64,000 bases of DNA from Pseudomonas rhizoryzae. GTDB lineage: Bacteria; Pseudomonadota; Gammaproteobacteria; Pseudomonadales; Pseudomonadaceae. Below are positions 25,793 through 35,133 of the stretch, one piece after another. The first letter of the stretch is position 1. Every line of letters starts with the position of its first letter. The position numbers and the translations under genes are program-made. Location: NCBI RefSeq assembly GCF_005250615.1, contig NZ_SULM01000009.1, positions 1 through 64,000 on the forward strand, given 5' to 3'. The notes below the pieces were generated by a model. The model was not told the DNA's origin. It did not search any database and worked only from the letters and a program-made list of their open reading frames with translations.

Positions 25793-26074
25793 ATGAACAA
25801 CCCTTTCCAACTCATCGCCGCGGCCTTCGAGCAGGACTTTCGGGTCAATTTCCGCATAGAGCGCCTCGATGGCAGCGTCAGCCTCACGTTGTCGGACGAC
25901 ACGGGGATCAAGGTGAAGCGGTTGATCAGCAAGCAGCAACTACATGACCAGGCTCGTCTCGCCCGGTTGATCGACAGCATTCGCCTGGGGATTGCCATCG
26001 ACGAGGGCCATGGCGTCACGGCCTTGCTGGCCAGCGGCGGAAATCCGCTGAATCGCCTCTCCGTTGCCAACTGA
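25793..26074 (+). CDS. DUF3509 protein, paralogue A
   Basis: A 93-residue protein starting MNNPFQLIAAAFEQDF. It has the DUF3509 pattern: an N-terminal helix, a beta region (GSVSLTLSD), then KRLISKQQL and a helical LIDSIRLGIA stretch. The frame opens at 25757, but the 25793 ATG fits the family. Function is unknown; DUF3509 is found mainly in Pseudomonas. It is followed after 23 bases by an uncharacterised gene, and a diverged paralogue lies at 26661 on the other strand. Confidence 0.75.
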   Translation: MNNPFQLIAAAFEQDFRVNFRIERLDGSVSLTLSDDTGIKVKRLISKQQLHDQARLARLIDSIRLGIAIDEGHGVTALLASGGNPLNRLSVAN

Positions 26075-26097
26075 ACCAGATCCGGGAAGCCGATACC

Positions 26098-26535
26098 ATG
26101 GAAGGTGTGATCGCCAGTCTGTTGTCGCCAGCGCCGTCTGCGGCGAATCCAGCCACGCTGTTCGATGGTTTGACCCCGGCCCCCACCGCGGAAGCCGCTG
26201 GCGCCTCGGCGTATCAACTAGCCTGCGCCCGTCTCGATGAGCAACTGGCGCCGCTCAAGGTCTGGCCAACCCTGCCGGATCGCACGGGACGTTTCTGCTT
26301 CACGCTACTCGACCGCTGCGGCCGCATCCTCTATCGCTCGCCGGCTTTGCGCCAGGCGCTGTATCGCGAAGAAGACCTCTTCAACGGCATGATCGCCAGT
26401 GCCCGACTCGCGGCCACTCAGGCAGGACAAGGATTCCCGTCCTGGGGTGTAGCAGAGGTAGCCTGCCCCATGTACGAGTTGCCAGCCAAACAATTGCCTT
26501 GCGCAAACTGCCGCCTCTTGAAGTGCAAAGGCTGA
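26098..26535 (+). CDS. Uncharacterised protein with C-terminal cysteine motif
   Basis: A 145-residue protein I do not recognise. The N-terminal 40 residues are Ala/Pro-rich and probably flexible. The middle (GRFCFTLLDRCGRILYRSPALR) looks like a compact sensor-like fold. The tail PCANCRLLKCKG has three closely spaced cysteines (C-x2-C-x4-C), with further cysteines upstream, suggesting a metal or redox site. The ribosome site is weak (GGGAAG, 11 bases upstream). It probably shares a transcript with DUF3509 paralogue A. Confidence 0.6.
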   Translation: MEGVIASLLSPAPSAANPATLFDGLTPAPTAEAAGASAYQLACARLDEQLAPLKVWPTLPDRTGRFCFTLLDRCGRILYRSPALRQALYREEDLFNGMIASARLAATQAGQGFPSWGVAEVACPMYELPAKQLPCANCRLLKCKG

Positions 26536-26642
26536 CATCGGCGCTTTCAAGAATCGCTAATTAGCTGATCTATAGCTCTATTGTTCAGCCTTCGAGACCA
26601 ACGAATGCGGGCGCATCCGTACTGCAAGTCTCGATCTGAACC

Positions 26643-26658
26643 TTACCCGAACGGGTAA
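26643..26658 (-). terminator. Short hairpin after DUF3509 paralogue B
   Basis: Perfect TTACCCG-AA-CGGGTAA palindrome two bases past the stop; no strong T-run, so a weak terminator at best. Confidence 0.35.
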
Positions 26659-26660
26659 TC

Positions 26661-26948
26661 CTACTCGGAATATCTCAACATATTGGCACCAGTGGCACGC
26701 AACACGGCCATCGATTGCGGGGCCAACGCACCGGCACGCAGCGAAACATCCTTGCGCACCTCATCGATCACTGTTTTCAACAACTGGCTTTCGCCCAGCT
26801 GACGCGCGCTGATCACACGATTGACCCGGGCGTCATCGCATTGCCGATCCTGTACCGTCAGTACGATGCTACCGTCGGGGCGAGGCGCCGTAACCGAGCA
26901 TTTATAGGTACTGAAAGCGGCTGTCAGTCTATCTATGGCGTTTTCCAT
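26661..26948 (-). CDS. DUF3509 protein, paralogue B
   Basis: A 95-residue protein (MENAIDRLTAAFSTYKC). The core NRVISARQL ... LLKTVIDEVRKDVSL aligns with KRLISKQQL ... LARLIDSIRLGIA of paralogue A, so both belong to DUF3509. It is convergent with the 26098 gene. An A/G-rich ribosome-site region (AAAGGGGGAAAG) precedes the ATG. No function is known. Confidence 0.75.
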   Translation of the reverse strand: MENAIDRLTAAFSTYKCSVTAPRPDGSIVLTVQDRQCDDARVNRVISARQLGESQLLKTVIDEVRKDVSLRAGALAPQSMAVLRATGANMLRYSE

Positions 26949-26981
26949 CTTTCCCCCTTTTATTTGTCTAGAAGTGCGTGG

Positions 26982-27206
26982 ATGAGCAAATACGACGCAA
27001 CTGACAGTGATAGAAACAGCAAAGTTCTAAGCCGCTACTTGAATAAGGCGACTAATGGAGCTACCGCTCTGTTTTGTGAGCAACCTCATTTCCTGAGGAA
27101 GGCTGCGGAACTTTCCATCGAAGACACTTCGTCGCCTCTCGGGCCCAGACAGGGGCGTCTTCCAGACCTGACGCCGCCTCGCCAGGTCTTGCGCGGACAG
27201 CTCTAA
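26982..27206 (+). CDS. Possible 74-residue hypothetical protein
   Basis: An ATG at 26982 opens a 74-residue frame (MSKYDATDSDRNSK...), mostly polar with one cysteine. The ribosome site is poor and the frame overlaps nothing else. Base composition is lower in G+C than the flanking genes. If it is not a gene, 26949-27280 is a 330-base gap holding only the divergent promoters of DUF3509 B and the yqjD-like operon. Confidence 0.25.
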   Translation: MSKYDATDSDRNSKVLSRYLNKATNGATALFCEQPHFLRKAAELSIEDTSSPLGPRQGRLPDLTPPRQVLRGQL

Positions 27207-27280
27207 AACGTGGAACCTTTGATCTGGCAGGTCACTCGAAAGGCCTGAAACGGATACCCATCGCCTCATAGGAGCACGCC

Positions 27281-27676
27281 ATGACCGACAAAACTCCCCC
27301 CGTCATCAAAGATGAACTGGCCGCTGACATCGACCAGCAGGCACACAAGCACAATGCTGAGCGGGTTCGTCGTCACCTGGGCGAAGCCGAGCAGGCGCTG
27401 ACCGATGAATTCCACACCCTGCTGGCCGATGCCGAGCAGTTGCTCAAGCACACCGCGAGCATGGCCGGCGAGCAGGCGGACGAACTGCGAGCCAAGTTGA
27501 GCTCCAGCCTGGAGCGGTCGCGCGAAGTCCTCAAGAACAAGCATGAAGACCTCTACCGCCAAGGCGTCGCAGCCAAGGAGACCACCGAAGAGTACGTGGT
27601 CGACAATCCTTTCAAGGCGTTGGGAATCGCGGCCGGTGTCGGCTTCCTGATCGGCCTCTTGGCTTCGCGCCGCTAA
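27281..27676 (+). CDS. YqjD/ElaB-family (DUF883) membrane-anchored protein
   Basis: A 131-residue protein. A long charged helical region is followed by a C-terminal glycine-rich membrane helix (NPFKALGIAAGVGFLIGLLASRR), the pattern of the ElaB/YqjD/YgaM tail-anchored proteins, which in E. coli bind stationary-phase ribosomes at the inner membrane. AGGAGCACGCC precedes the ATG. First gene of a yqjD-yqjE-yqjK-like operon. Confidence 0.88.
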   Translation: MTDKTPPVIKDELAADIDQQAHKHNAERVRRHLGEAEQALTDEFHTLLADAEQLLKHTASMAGEQADELRAKLSSSLERSREVLKNKHEDLYRQGVAAKETTEEYVVDNPFKALGIAAGVGFLIGLLASRR

Positions 27677-27691
27677 GGCTGGGGGAACACC

Positions 27692-28081
27692 ATGGACACC
27701 TCACCTCCACGGGAGCTGCCTGACGAGGCGCCCAAGCCTTCGGTCAAGCGTCTGGCCGGCGCTGTGGTTGGATTGCTGCAGAGCCATCTCGAACTGCTGG
27801 GCATCGAGGTTCAGGAAGAGAAGGTCCGTACCTTCCAGCTGTTCCTTTTCACCGGATTGAGCCTGATCTTCGGTCTGCTGGTGCTGGTCGGAGTCTCGGC
27901 GGCGATCATCATCGCCTTCTGGGATACCCACCGCATGACCGCGACCCTGGCGCTCTGTGCCTTCTATGCCCTGGCGCTGGTGATCTGCATCGTGCGGGCC
28001 CTGAGCCTGGTGAAGGGCGCAGCCCCCTTCCATGCCACCCTGGAAGAGTTGAATCGCAACCGGGAGCGTCTACTGCCATGA
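27692..28081 (+). CDS. YqjE-like (phage holin family) inner-membrane protein
   Basis: A 129-residue protein with a cytoplasmic N-terminus and two membrane helices (about residues 47-73 and 83-107), as in the YqjE/DUF1469 family. It starts 15 bases after the yqjD-like gene with a GGGGGA ribosome site and overlaps the next gene by four bases (ATGA). Function in the family is unclear; despite the family name it is not a phage gene here. Confidence 0.85.
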   Translation: MDTSPPRELPDEAPKPSVKRLAGAVVGLLQSHLELLGIEVQEEKVRTFQLFLFTGLSLIFGLLVLVGVSAAIIIAFWDTHRMTATLALCAFYALALVICIVRALSLVKGAAPFHATLEELNRNRERLLP

Positions 28082-28425
28082 ATCAGCCACTGACGTCCGC
28101 CACGAGTCGCGAGAAGCGCAAGGAGCTGGTAAGGCTGCGCATGGAGATGTACCGCCAGCAGCTGATCTATAACGCTCAGCCGCTGCACAACCCCATCAGC
28201 CTTATCGGTGACCTGATCCGCCCAAATAAGGACAAGGTCGCCAGCTCCGCGAAGAAGCCGCTGATGCTGGGTGCCACGGTGTTCCTGTCGCTGTTCGGCA
28301 AACGGCTGGGCGCGGTAGGGCGACTCGCTCGCATCGGGTTGGCCCTGTACCCCATCGTCAATCGCCTGCAGACCAGACACCGCGAACAGCAGCAGACCGA
28401 TCACCCTCTACCTCCTCCGCGTTGA
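28078..28425 (+). CDS. YqjK-like protein
   Basis: A 115-residue basic protein with KRKELVRLRMEMYRQQL near the start, a weakly hydrophobic segment around residues 58-72 and a polar Gln/His tail. It is in the YqjK position after yqjD- and yqjE-like genes, overlapping yqjE by ATGA. Similarity is modest, so the name rests partly on context. It ends within the large palindrome at 28425-28458. Confidence 0.7.
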   Translation: MNQPLTSATSREKRKELVRLRMEMYRQQLIYNAQPLHNPISLIGDLIRPNKDKVASSAKKPLMLGATVFLSLFGKRLGAVGRLARIGLALYPIVNRLQTRHREQQQTDHPLPPPR

Positions 28426-28458
28426 ACATCGACGGCTCCCTAGGGAGCCGTCGATGTT
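28425..28458. terminator. Perfect 34-base palindrome, probable terminator
   Basis: Sixteen-base arms (28425-28440 and 28443-28458) pair perfectly around a TA centre. The first arm begins on the last base of the yqjK-like stop codon. A short T-tract (TTT) follows. It also contains the first possible ATG of the EAL gene frame, making that start unlikely. Confidence 0.7.
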
Positions 28459-28528
28459 TATGGCATTCTTTTCGCACGGCGTATTGTTTGCCTTGGTGCA
28501 ACCACCGCTGCCAGATAAGGATTCCATC

Positions 28529-29707
28529 GTGTTGCGAGGCCAGCCTACCGCCTTCTTTCAACCCTTCATCGATACGGCTACCGGTCGTATCGCCGGGGTC
28601 GAGGCACTGGGCCGTCTGCGTCAGGCGGATGGCACCCATGCTTCCGTCGGTCCGCTGTTCGCCGATCCGACTACGCCGACCGCGGCCCTGCTGAACCTGG
28701 ACCGCACCCTCCGCGAAGACGCCTTGAGACGTTTCGCCAACGCGCCCTCCGACTGGTTCCTGAGCGTCAATCTGTCTCCGCGCTGGATCAGCCAGCTCGA
28801 ACTTGGCGCGGATCTACCGAGCCTGGCGCAGCTGGAACAGTCGGGTATCGCTCCCGAGCGCATCGTCTACGAGATCACCGAAGCGGCAGGAGATCTGCCG
28901 CGTCTCATCGACGCCGTCGCGCGCTATCGCGAGATGGGCATTCGCATCGCCATCGATGATTTCGGCTCCGGCTATTCGCAACTGGATCGTGTCCTGGACC
29001 TGCAACCCGACATCCTCAAACTGGACATGCGCTTGTTTCAGGCGGCCGCGCGCGGCGGCGCCCGCGGTGACGTGGTCAAGGCGTTGGCGCAGATGGCGGA
29101 AAAGACCGGCTGCTGGCTCATCGCCGAAGGGGTGGAGACCGAGACCGAACTCGACTTCGCCCTGGAGTGCGGTGCGCGCTATATCCAGGGCTTCCTCTTC
29201 GCCCAGGCGACCTACGAGTTGGGCCGCAGTGACCAGTATCAAGACCGTTTCGCCGCCCTGCGCAGCCACTTCGTCGATGGCAAGCTGGCGCAGCAGACAC
29301 AGCTGCTGGAGTTGCGTCATCGCTTGGCGGACTTCGTCATGCGCTTGAGGCCCTGGGCGGAACAGGGCGGCCCCCTGAGCGCCCTGCCCGACCCCCATGA
29401 ATTCCCCGGCCTGCTGCGCATCTACCAGTGCGATCGCACCGGCACCCAGATCACGCCCAATCTGGAGTGGAACGGCATGTTCTGGCGCGAGAATCGCCGC
29501 TACCTCAACCACAACTGGTCGTGGCGGCCCTACTTCTATGCGCTGCTGGCCGAGGGCTGGAACGAACGTCGGCTGACGCTCTCGACGGTCTATCGCGACG
29601 CCACCACCAACCAGTACTGCCTGACCGCCAGCCAGTTCATGGAAAACGGCCAGCGCCTGCTGCTCATCGACCTCGACGCCAGTCTGCTGCCGGGTTTTGC
29701 CAAGTAG
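28529..29707 (+). CDS. EAL-domain protein (c-di-GMP phosphodiesterase)
   Basis: A 392-residue soluble protein. The EAL domain spans about residues 5-235, with GVEALGRL, NLSPRW, EITE, DDFGSGYS, LKLD and AEGVET all intact, so it is probably active on c-di-GMP. The C-terminal 150 residues resemble a Cache/PAS-like sensor (DRTGTQITPNLEWN, WRPYFYALLAEGW). The frame opens at 28454 inside a terminator palindrome; GTG 28529 with AAGGA upstream and the family start (LRGQPTAFFQPFID) is preferred. Confidence 0.88.
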   Translation: MLRGQPTAFFQPFIDTATGRIAGVEALGRLRQADGTHASVGPLFADPTTPTAALLNLDRTLREDALRRFANAPSDWFLSVNLSPRWISQLELGADLPSLAQLEQSGIAPERIVYEITEAAGDLPRLIDAVARYREMGIRIAIDDFGSGYSQLDRVLDLQPDILKLDMRLFQAAARGGARGDVVKALAQMAEKTGCWLIAEGVETETELDFALECGARYIQGFLFAQATYELGRSDQYQDRFAALRSHFVDGKLAQQTQLLELRHRLADFVMRLRPWAEQGGPLSALPDPHEFPGLLRIYQCDRTGTQITPNLEWNGMFWRENRRYLNHNWSWRPYFYALLAEGWNERRLTLSTVYRDATTNQYCLTASQFMENGQRLLLIDLDASLLPGFAK

Positions 29708-29801
29708 CGGGTAATGATCGTATGTTGCCGAGGTCAGAACGCAGAAGCGTCGCACGGCCTCCGTCGACGCGCCCCTTACCGGTGATAGCTCGAGGACGGC
29801 C

Positions 29802-31133
29802 TTGGACTGGCAGACACTTCTTATCCGCGAACGGCTGGGCAAACCGCTGCACAGCCCGGATGAACTGGGGCGCAGCCCCTTTCACAAGGACCACGACCGC
29901 ATCATCTTCTCCGGTGCCTTCCGCCGGCTGGGCCGCAAGACCCAGGTGCACCCCGTCACCAGCAACGATCACATCCATACCCGCCTGACCCATAGCCTGG
30001 AGGTCAGCTGCGTCGGCCGCTCCCTGGGCATGCGGGTCGGCGAAAGCCTCAGGGGCGCCCTGCCCGACTGGTGTGACCCGAGCGATCTTGGCATGGTGGT
30101 CCAGTCCGCCTGCCTGGCCCATGACATCGGCAATCCACCCTTCGGCCACTCCGGCGAAGACGCCATCCGCTACTGGTTCACCCAGGCCGCCGGGCGCGGC
30201 TGGCTGGACGACATGAGTGAAGCGGAGCGCCAGGATTTCCTGCATTTCGAAGGCAACGCCCAGGGTTTCCGCGTACTCACCCAACTGGAGTATCACCAGT
30301 TCGACGGCGGCACCCGCCTGACCTATGCCACCCTCGGCACCTACCTCAAGTATCCCTGGACCTCGCGCTATGCGGCGGCCCCCGGCTACAAGAAGCACAA
30401 GTTCGGCTGCTACCAGAGCGAGCTGCCCCTGCTGGAGCAGATCGCCGAAAAGCTCGAGCTGCCCCTGCTAGGCCCCGAGCGCTGGGCCCGGCACCCTCTG
30501 GTCTACCTGATGGAAGCCGCCGACGACATCTGCTACGGCCTCATCGACCTGGAAGACGGCCTCGAAATGGAGTTGCTGGACTATGCCGAGGTCGAGGCGC
30601 TGCTGCTGGGCCTGGTCGGCGATGACCTGCCGGAGACCTATCGGCAATTGGGTCCGCGCGACTCCCGGCGGCGCAAGCTGGCGATCCTGCGCGGCAAGGC
30701 CATCGAACACCTGACCAATGCCACCGCCCGGGCTTTCGTCCAGCAGCAGGACGCCCTGCTCGCCGGCACCCTCGGTGATGACCTGGTCGAACACATGGAC
30801 GGCCCGGCCAAGCTCTGCGTGCAGCGGGCCAAGGCCCTGGCGCGGGAAAAGATCTTCCACGACAAGCGCAAGACGCTGCACGAGATCGGTGCCTACACCA
30901 CCCTGGAGATCCTGCTCAATGCCTTCTGCGGTGCCGCCCTGGAACAGCATCGCGGCCGCGAACCCTCGTTCAAGAGCCGGCGCATCCTCGATCTGCTGGG
31001 CAACAGCGCGCCCGATCCGTCGTGGACGCTGCACCAGGCCTTCATGCGGGTGATCGACTTCATCGCCGGCATGACCGACAGCTACGCCACCGCCATGGCG
31101 GCCGAGATGACCGGGCGCTCCAGTCCGGTCTGA
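29802..31133 (+). CDS. dgt: Deoxyguanosinetriphosphate triphosphohydrolase (dGTPase)
   Basis: A 443-residue HD-domain enzyme that hydrolyses dGTP to deoxyguanosine and triphosphate. Metal-binding residues are visible: RLTHSLEV, the [16 protein letters not shown] pair, and the later Asp in [13 protein letters not shown]. Length fits the short Dgt type. The start is TTG 29802 with GAGGA upstream. The stop is followed nine bases later by an Lhr-like helicase, so they are probably co-transcribed, which may link nucleotide pools with DNA repair or defence. Confidence 0.92.
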   Translation: MDWQTLLIRERLGKPLHSPDELGRSPFHKDHDRIIFSGAFRRLGRKTQVHPVTSNDHIHTRLTHSLEVSCVGRSLGMRVGESLRGALPDWCDPSDLGMVVQSACLAHDIGNPPFGHSGEDAIRYWFTQAAGRGWLDDMSEAERQDFLHFEGNAQGFRVLTQLEYHQFDGGTRLTYATLGTYLKYPWTSRYAAAPGYKKHKFGCYQSELPLLEQIAEKLELPLLGPERWARHPLVYLMEAADDICYGLIDLEDGLEMELLDYAEVEALLLGLVGDDLPETYRQLGPRDSRRRKLAILRGKAIEHLTNATARAFVQQQDALLAGTLGDDLVEHMDGPAKLCVQRAKALAREKIFHDKRKTLHEIGAYTTLEILLNAFCGAALEQHRGREPSFKSRRILDLLGNSAPDPSWTLHQAFMRVIDFIAGMTDSYATAMAAEMTGRSSPV

Positions 31134-31142
31134 GGAGTGCAG

Positions 31143-33764
31143 ATGGCCACCGCTACACGAACGCGCAAAGGCCCTGGCAGCCGCTGGCTGGCGGCCCAGG
31201 GCTGGAAGGCCTTTCCCTTCCAGCGCGAGGTGGCCAAGGCCATCGCCGCGGGCGAATCCGGCTTGCTCCACGCCACCACCGGCTCGGGCAAGACCTATGC
31301 AGTCTGGCTCGCCGCCCTGGATGCCTTCGTCGCTCCCAAGCCGATGACCGCCAAGGGTCTGCCCAGCAAGCGCAAGCAGGCCCCGCCACCGCTTACCGTA
31401 TTGTGGCTGACGCCCATGCGCGCCCTGGCGGCGGATACCCTGCGTGCCCTCGAACGCCCAGTATTGGACGAGGAGCTGGAGTGGACCCTCGGCCTGAGGA
31501 CCGGCGATACCGGCAGCAGCGAGCGAGCCAAGCAGAATCGCCGCCTGCCGACCGCCTTGGTCACCACTCCAGAAAGCCTTTCCTTGCTGCTGTCCCGCGA
31601 AGATGCCGAAGAAACCCTGGGCAGCATCCGCCTGGTGGTGATCGATGAATGGCACGAACTGCTCGGCAACAAGCGCGGCACCCAGACGCAACTCGCCCTG
31701 GCTCGCTTGCGCCGCTGGAGTCCGCAACTGCTGACCTGGGGCCTGTCGGCGACCCTGGGCAACCAGGCTCATGCGCTCGACGTGCTGCTGGCCGGCGCCC
31801 CCGGCCATCTGGTGCAAGGCCGGCAGGACAAGCGCCTAGAGGTGGATACCTTGCTGCCCGAGGGTGGGGTCGAGCGTTTCGCCTGGGCCGGTCACCTGGG
31901 CATGCGCCTGCTGCAGCAGGTGATCCGCGAGTTGGAAGACAGCCCCACCACCCTGGTCTTCACCAACACCCGCGCCCAGACCGAACTCTGGTACCAGGCG
32001 CTGCTGCAGGCCCGCCCCGAGTGGGCCGGCCTGATCGCCCTGCACCATGGCTCCATCGAGAAACAGGCCCGCGAATGGGTCGAGGCCGGTCTCAAGAATG
32101 GCCAGCTCAAGGCGGTGATCTGTACCTCCAGCCTCGACCTCGGCGTGGATTTCCTGCCCGTGGAGCGAGTGCTGCAGATCGGCTCGCCCAAGAGCATCGC
32201 GCGCCTACTGCAACGGGCCGGCCGTAGCGGCCACGCGCCCGGGCGTGCCTCGCGCGCCACCCTGGTGCCTACCTACAGCCTCGACCTGCTGGATGCCGCG
32301 GCCACGCGCCATGCCATCGCCGCCGGCGAGATCGAGGCCCGCAGTGCGCCGCTCAAGCCGCTGGATGTCCTGGTGCAGCACCTGGTAACCGTGGCCCTGG
32401 GCGGCGGCTTCGAACCGGACGACCTGTTGCCGGAGATCCGCAGCGCCTGGGCCTATCGCGACCTCAGCGACGGCGAATGGGCCTGGGCTCTGGCGTTCGT
32501 CCGTAACGGCGGCGCCTCCTTGTCCGCCTACCCGGATTATCGCCGCGCCGAGCCGGATGCCGAGGGTATCTGGCGGGTCCCCGACAAGCAGCTGGCCAAG
32601 CGGCATCGGCTGGACATAGGCACCATCGTCAGCGAAACCAGCCTAAACGTGCAGTTCTGGTCCAAGGGCGGCGGGGGCAATCGCCTGGGCAACATTGAGG
32701 AAGGCTTCATCGCCCGGCTGCGCCCCGGCGATCATTTCCTCTTCGCCGGCCGCACCCTGGAGCTGGTGCGGGTGGAAAACATGACGGTCTATGTGCGGCG
32801 CGCCAGCGGGCGCAAGGCGGCCATCCCACGCTGGAGCGGCAGCCGCATGCCGCTGTCGGACACCCTCGCCAAGCATGTCCTGGCACTGCTCGAAGACGCC
32901 GAGGCCAATCGCTACGAGAGTCCGGAAATGCGCCTGCTGCAACCGCTGCTAGACATCCAGCGGCAATGGTCGGCGCTACCCAGCGCTCATTACCTGCTCG
33001 CCGAAACCCTCGAATCCCGTGAGGGCTCGCATCTCTTTCTCTATCCCTTCGCCGGTCGTCATGCCCACCTGGGGCTGGCGAGTCTGCTGGCCTGGCGCCT
33101 GGCGCAGCGGCGGCCCTGCACCTTTTCCATCGCCGTCAACGACTATGGCCTGGAATTGGTCTCCCCGGTCAGCCTGGAATGGGAACAACTGCTCGACGCC
33201 AGCCTGTTCAGCACCGACGACCTGCTCAGCGATACGCTCGCCAGCCTCAATGCTGCCGAACTCGCCCAGCGGCGCTTTCGCGAGATCGCGCGTATTTCCG
33301 GGCTGATCTTTTCCGGCTATCCCGGCGCCCACAAGAGCAACCGTCAACTGCAGGCCAGCAGCAGCCTCTTCTACCAGGTCTTCCGCCAATACGACCCGGA
33401 TAACCTGCTGCTCGGCCAGGCGCAGAACGAAGTCCTGCGCCAGGAGCTCGATGCGGACCGGCTACAGCAGACGCTGATCCGCACCGGCGCTCTGCCCTTG
33501 CGCCTGGTGGCCCTGGAGCGTCCCTCGCCCTTCGCCCTGCCGCTCATGGTCGAGCGCCTGCGCGAGAGCCTGAGTTCGGAGAAGCTGGCCGACCGCATCA
33601 CCCGTCTGGTCGGCGACCTCGAACGCGAAGCCGGCCCGGACGAGCGCGCCCGCGCCTTCGACCCCGATTCCCTGGTACAGCCGACCCACGACAGCGACCT
33701 CACCCCACGGCGCTCCGCTAGTCCGCGGCGTCCTCGCGTACCGAAATCCGGTCGTCCTCGATGA
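31143..33764 (+). CDS. Ligase-associated-type DEXH helicase (Lhr-like)
   Basis: An 873-residue superfamily 2 helicase. Motif I is ATTGSGKTY, motif II is DEWHELL (DEWH box), motif III is SATLG and motif VI is LQRAGRSGH. The C-terminal Lhr-type winged-helix and core region follows. Such helicases often sit with an ATP-dependent DNA ligase, an MBL exonuclease and a phosphoesterase; none is present here. Start ATG 31143 follows GAGGAG; a GTG six bases earlier is rejected because it leaves no spacer. The last 47 bases overlap the convergent CvfB-like gene. Confidence 0.9.
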   Translation: MATATRTRKGPGSRWLAAQGWKAFPFQREVAKAIAAGESGLLHATTGSGKTYAVWLAALDAFVAPKPMTAKGLPSKRKQAPPPLTVLWLTPMRALAADTLRALERPVLDEELEWTLGLRTGDTGSSERAKQNRRLPTALVTTPESLSLLLSREDAEETLGSIRLVVIDEWHELLGNKRGTQTQLALARLRRWSPQLLTWGLSATLGNQAHALDVLLAGAPGHLVQGRQDKRLEVDTLLPEGGVERFAWAGHLGMRLLQQVIRELEDSPTTLVFTNTRAQTELWYQALLQARPEWAGLIALHHGSIEKQAREWVEAGLKNGQLKAVICTSSLDLGVDFLPVERVLQIGSPKSIARLLQRAGRSGHAPGRASRATLVPTYSLDLLDAAATRHAIAAGEIEARSAPLKPLDVLVQHLVTVALGGGFEPDDLLPEIRSAWAYRDLSDGEWAWALAFVRNGGASLSAYPDYRRAEPDAEGIWRVPDKQLAKRHRLDIGTIVSETSLNVQFWSKGGGGNRLGNIEEGFIARLRPGDHFLFAGRTLELVRVENMTVYVRRASGRKAAIPRWSGSRMPLSDTLAKHVLALLEDAEANRYESPEMRLLQPLLDIQRQWSALPSAHYLLAETLESREGSHLFLYPFAGRHAHLGLASLLAWRLAQRRPCTFSIAVNDYGLELVSPVSLEWEQLLDASLFSTDDLLSDTLASLNAAELAQRRFREIARISGLIFSGYPGAHKSNRQLQASSSLFYQVFRQYDPDNLLLGQAQNEVLRQELDADRLQQTLIRTGALPLRLVALERPSPFALPLMVERLRESLSSEKLADRITRLVGDLEREAGPDERARAFDPDSLVQPTHDSDLTPRRSASPRRPRVPKSGRPR

Positions 33765-34569
33765 CGATGCGGCCCTGGCGATAGAGATGGCCGATGGCTT
33801 TCTTGAAATTGCCCTTGCTGACGCCGAACAGTTGGTGGATCAAGGCCGGCGGACTCGCATCGCTGACCTCCAGCACACCGCCGCGGGCCTTCGCCAGGCC
33901 GAGGATCTGCTCGGCCAGATCGGCCCCGGCCGCGGCGCCCTGGGGCTGCAGCGTCAGGCTGATCTTGCCGTCCGCGCGCACTTCGCGAATGAAGCCACGC
34001 TCGCGTTGCCCCGGACGTAGCGGCTTGAATGCCTCGTTACGATGCACCAGGCCCCAGTGCTTGTTGTCGACGATCACCTTGTAGCCCAGGTCGGTCTGCT
34101 CGACGACCAGCAGAGGTACCGGCTGGCCGGTCTTGTAGCGCGGTGGCTCGCGATCCAGATAGCGATCCAGCCGCGCGGTGGCGACGATCCGCCGGGTACG
34201 GGCATCCAGGTGGACGTGGACCACGCAGTGATCACCCACCTGCAACGGTCGCTTCTCTTCGGAATGCGGCAGCAGCAGATCCTTGGGTAGGCCCCAATCG
34301 AGGAAGATCCCCACCCGGCCCACCTCCACCACGCGCAGGCTGGCGAAGCCGCCGACCTGCACCCGCGGTTTCTCGGTGGTGGCGATCAGGCGGTCTTCGC
34401 TGTCCAGATAAAGGAAGACGTTGAGCCAGTCACCTTCGGCGCAGGGTTCGTCGCGCGGGGCATAGCGACGTGGCAGCAAAACCTCGCCATCGCTGCCGGC
34501 ATCGAGGAACAGACCGATGGGCGTATTACGTAAGATCTGCAAGCTGTTGAAGCGACCCAACAAGGCCAT
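33718..34569 (-). CDS. CvfB-like S1 RNA-binding protein
   Basis: A 283-residue protein with repeated S1-like beta-barrels ([56 protein letters not shown]) and a C-terminal winged helix ([22 protein letters not shown]), as in Staphylococcus CvfB and B. subtilis YitL. Presumably RNA-binding; the target is unknown. Its 3' end overlaps the helicase gene by 47 bases. Confidence 0.88.
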   Translation of the reverse strand: MALLGRFNSLQILRNTPIGLFLDAGSDGEVLLPRRYAPRDEPCAEGDWLNVFLYLDSEDRLIATTEKPRVQVGGFASLRVVEVGRVGIFLDWGLPKDLLLPHSEEKRPLQVGDHCVVHVHLDARTRRIVATARLDRYLDREPPRYKTGQPVPLLVVEQTDLGYKVIVDNKHWGLVHRNEAFKPLRPGQRERGFIREVRADGKISLTLQPQGAAAGADLAEQILGLAKARGGVLEVSDASPPALIHQLFGVSKGNFKKAIGHLYRQGRIVIEDDRISVREDAAD

Positions 34570-34824
34570 GAATTAAGACTCCTGTAGAAAGCGAACCATT
34601 TTACCGCGAGCATCAAAGCCGCTGTCTTGATAGGTAAAATTCACCGTAAAAACAGTCGCACAGGGCCACGGAAAGCGTTAGAGTGCCCGCACTGTGTTGC
34701 TCGTGTACCGAAAATCGACCTGGTTCGTCTCGATCCACTTACGGCTCGGTTCTTTGACTCTTTGCACTCAGTCGCGGCCTGGGCGGTCCAGTGCCGTTGT
34801 CCAACTTTGTTCAAGGAGAAATCC

Positions 34825-35034
34825 ATGTCTACTCGCCAAACTGGCACCGTCAAGTGGTTCAACGACGAGAAAGGCTTCGGCTTCATCACCCCCCAGAGCG
34901 GCCCGGACGTTTTCGTTCACTACCGTTCCATCCAGGGTAACGGCTTCAAGAGCCTGCAAGAAGGCCAGGCTGTTTCCTTCCTGGTCGTGCAAGGCCAGAA
35001 AGGCCTGCAGGCCGATGAGGTGCAGGTGATCTAA
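34825..35034 (+). CDS. Cold-shock domain protein
   Basis: A 69-residue single cold-shock domain with RNP1 KGFGFI and RNP2 DVFVHY, a nucleic-acid chaperone of the CspA/CapB type. AAGGAG lies seven bases before ATG 34825; the upstream extension to 34627 is not part of the family. The roughly 150-base region upstream could be a structured 5' leader of the kind that controls csp genes. A strong terminator follows. The paralogue type (cold-induced or constitutive) cannot be told. Confidence 0.95.
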   Translation: MSTRQTGTVKWFNDEKGFGFITPQSGPDVFVHYRSIQGNGFKSLQEGQAVSFLVVQGQKGLQADEVQVI

Positions 35035-35051
35035 TCACCCGCCTTCTCGAA

Positions 35052-35081
35052 AAAGCCCAACCCCCGGTTGGGCTTTTTTTT
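35052..35081 (+). terminator. Rho-independent terminator after the cold-shock gene
   Basis: AAAGCCCAACC / GGTTGGGCTTT stem with a three-base loop and an eight-T run, 17 bases after the stop. Confidence 0.93.
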
Positions 35082-35133
35082 GGTCAGATTGTAGCCAGAC
35101 TCGCTATCGCCACTTAGGGATGAGGTGCGTTTC

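Noticed and set aside
27692-28081. Prophage remnant, because the protein belongs to a phage-holin-named family
   Set aside because: It is in a yqjD-yqjE-yqjK-like operon with no other phage genes; the family name is misleading.
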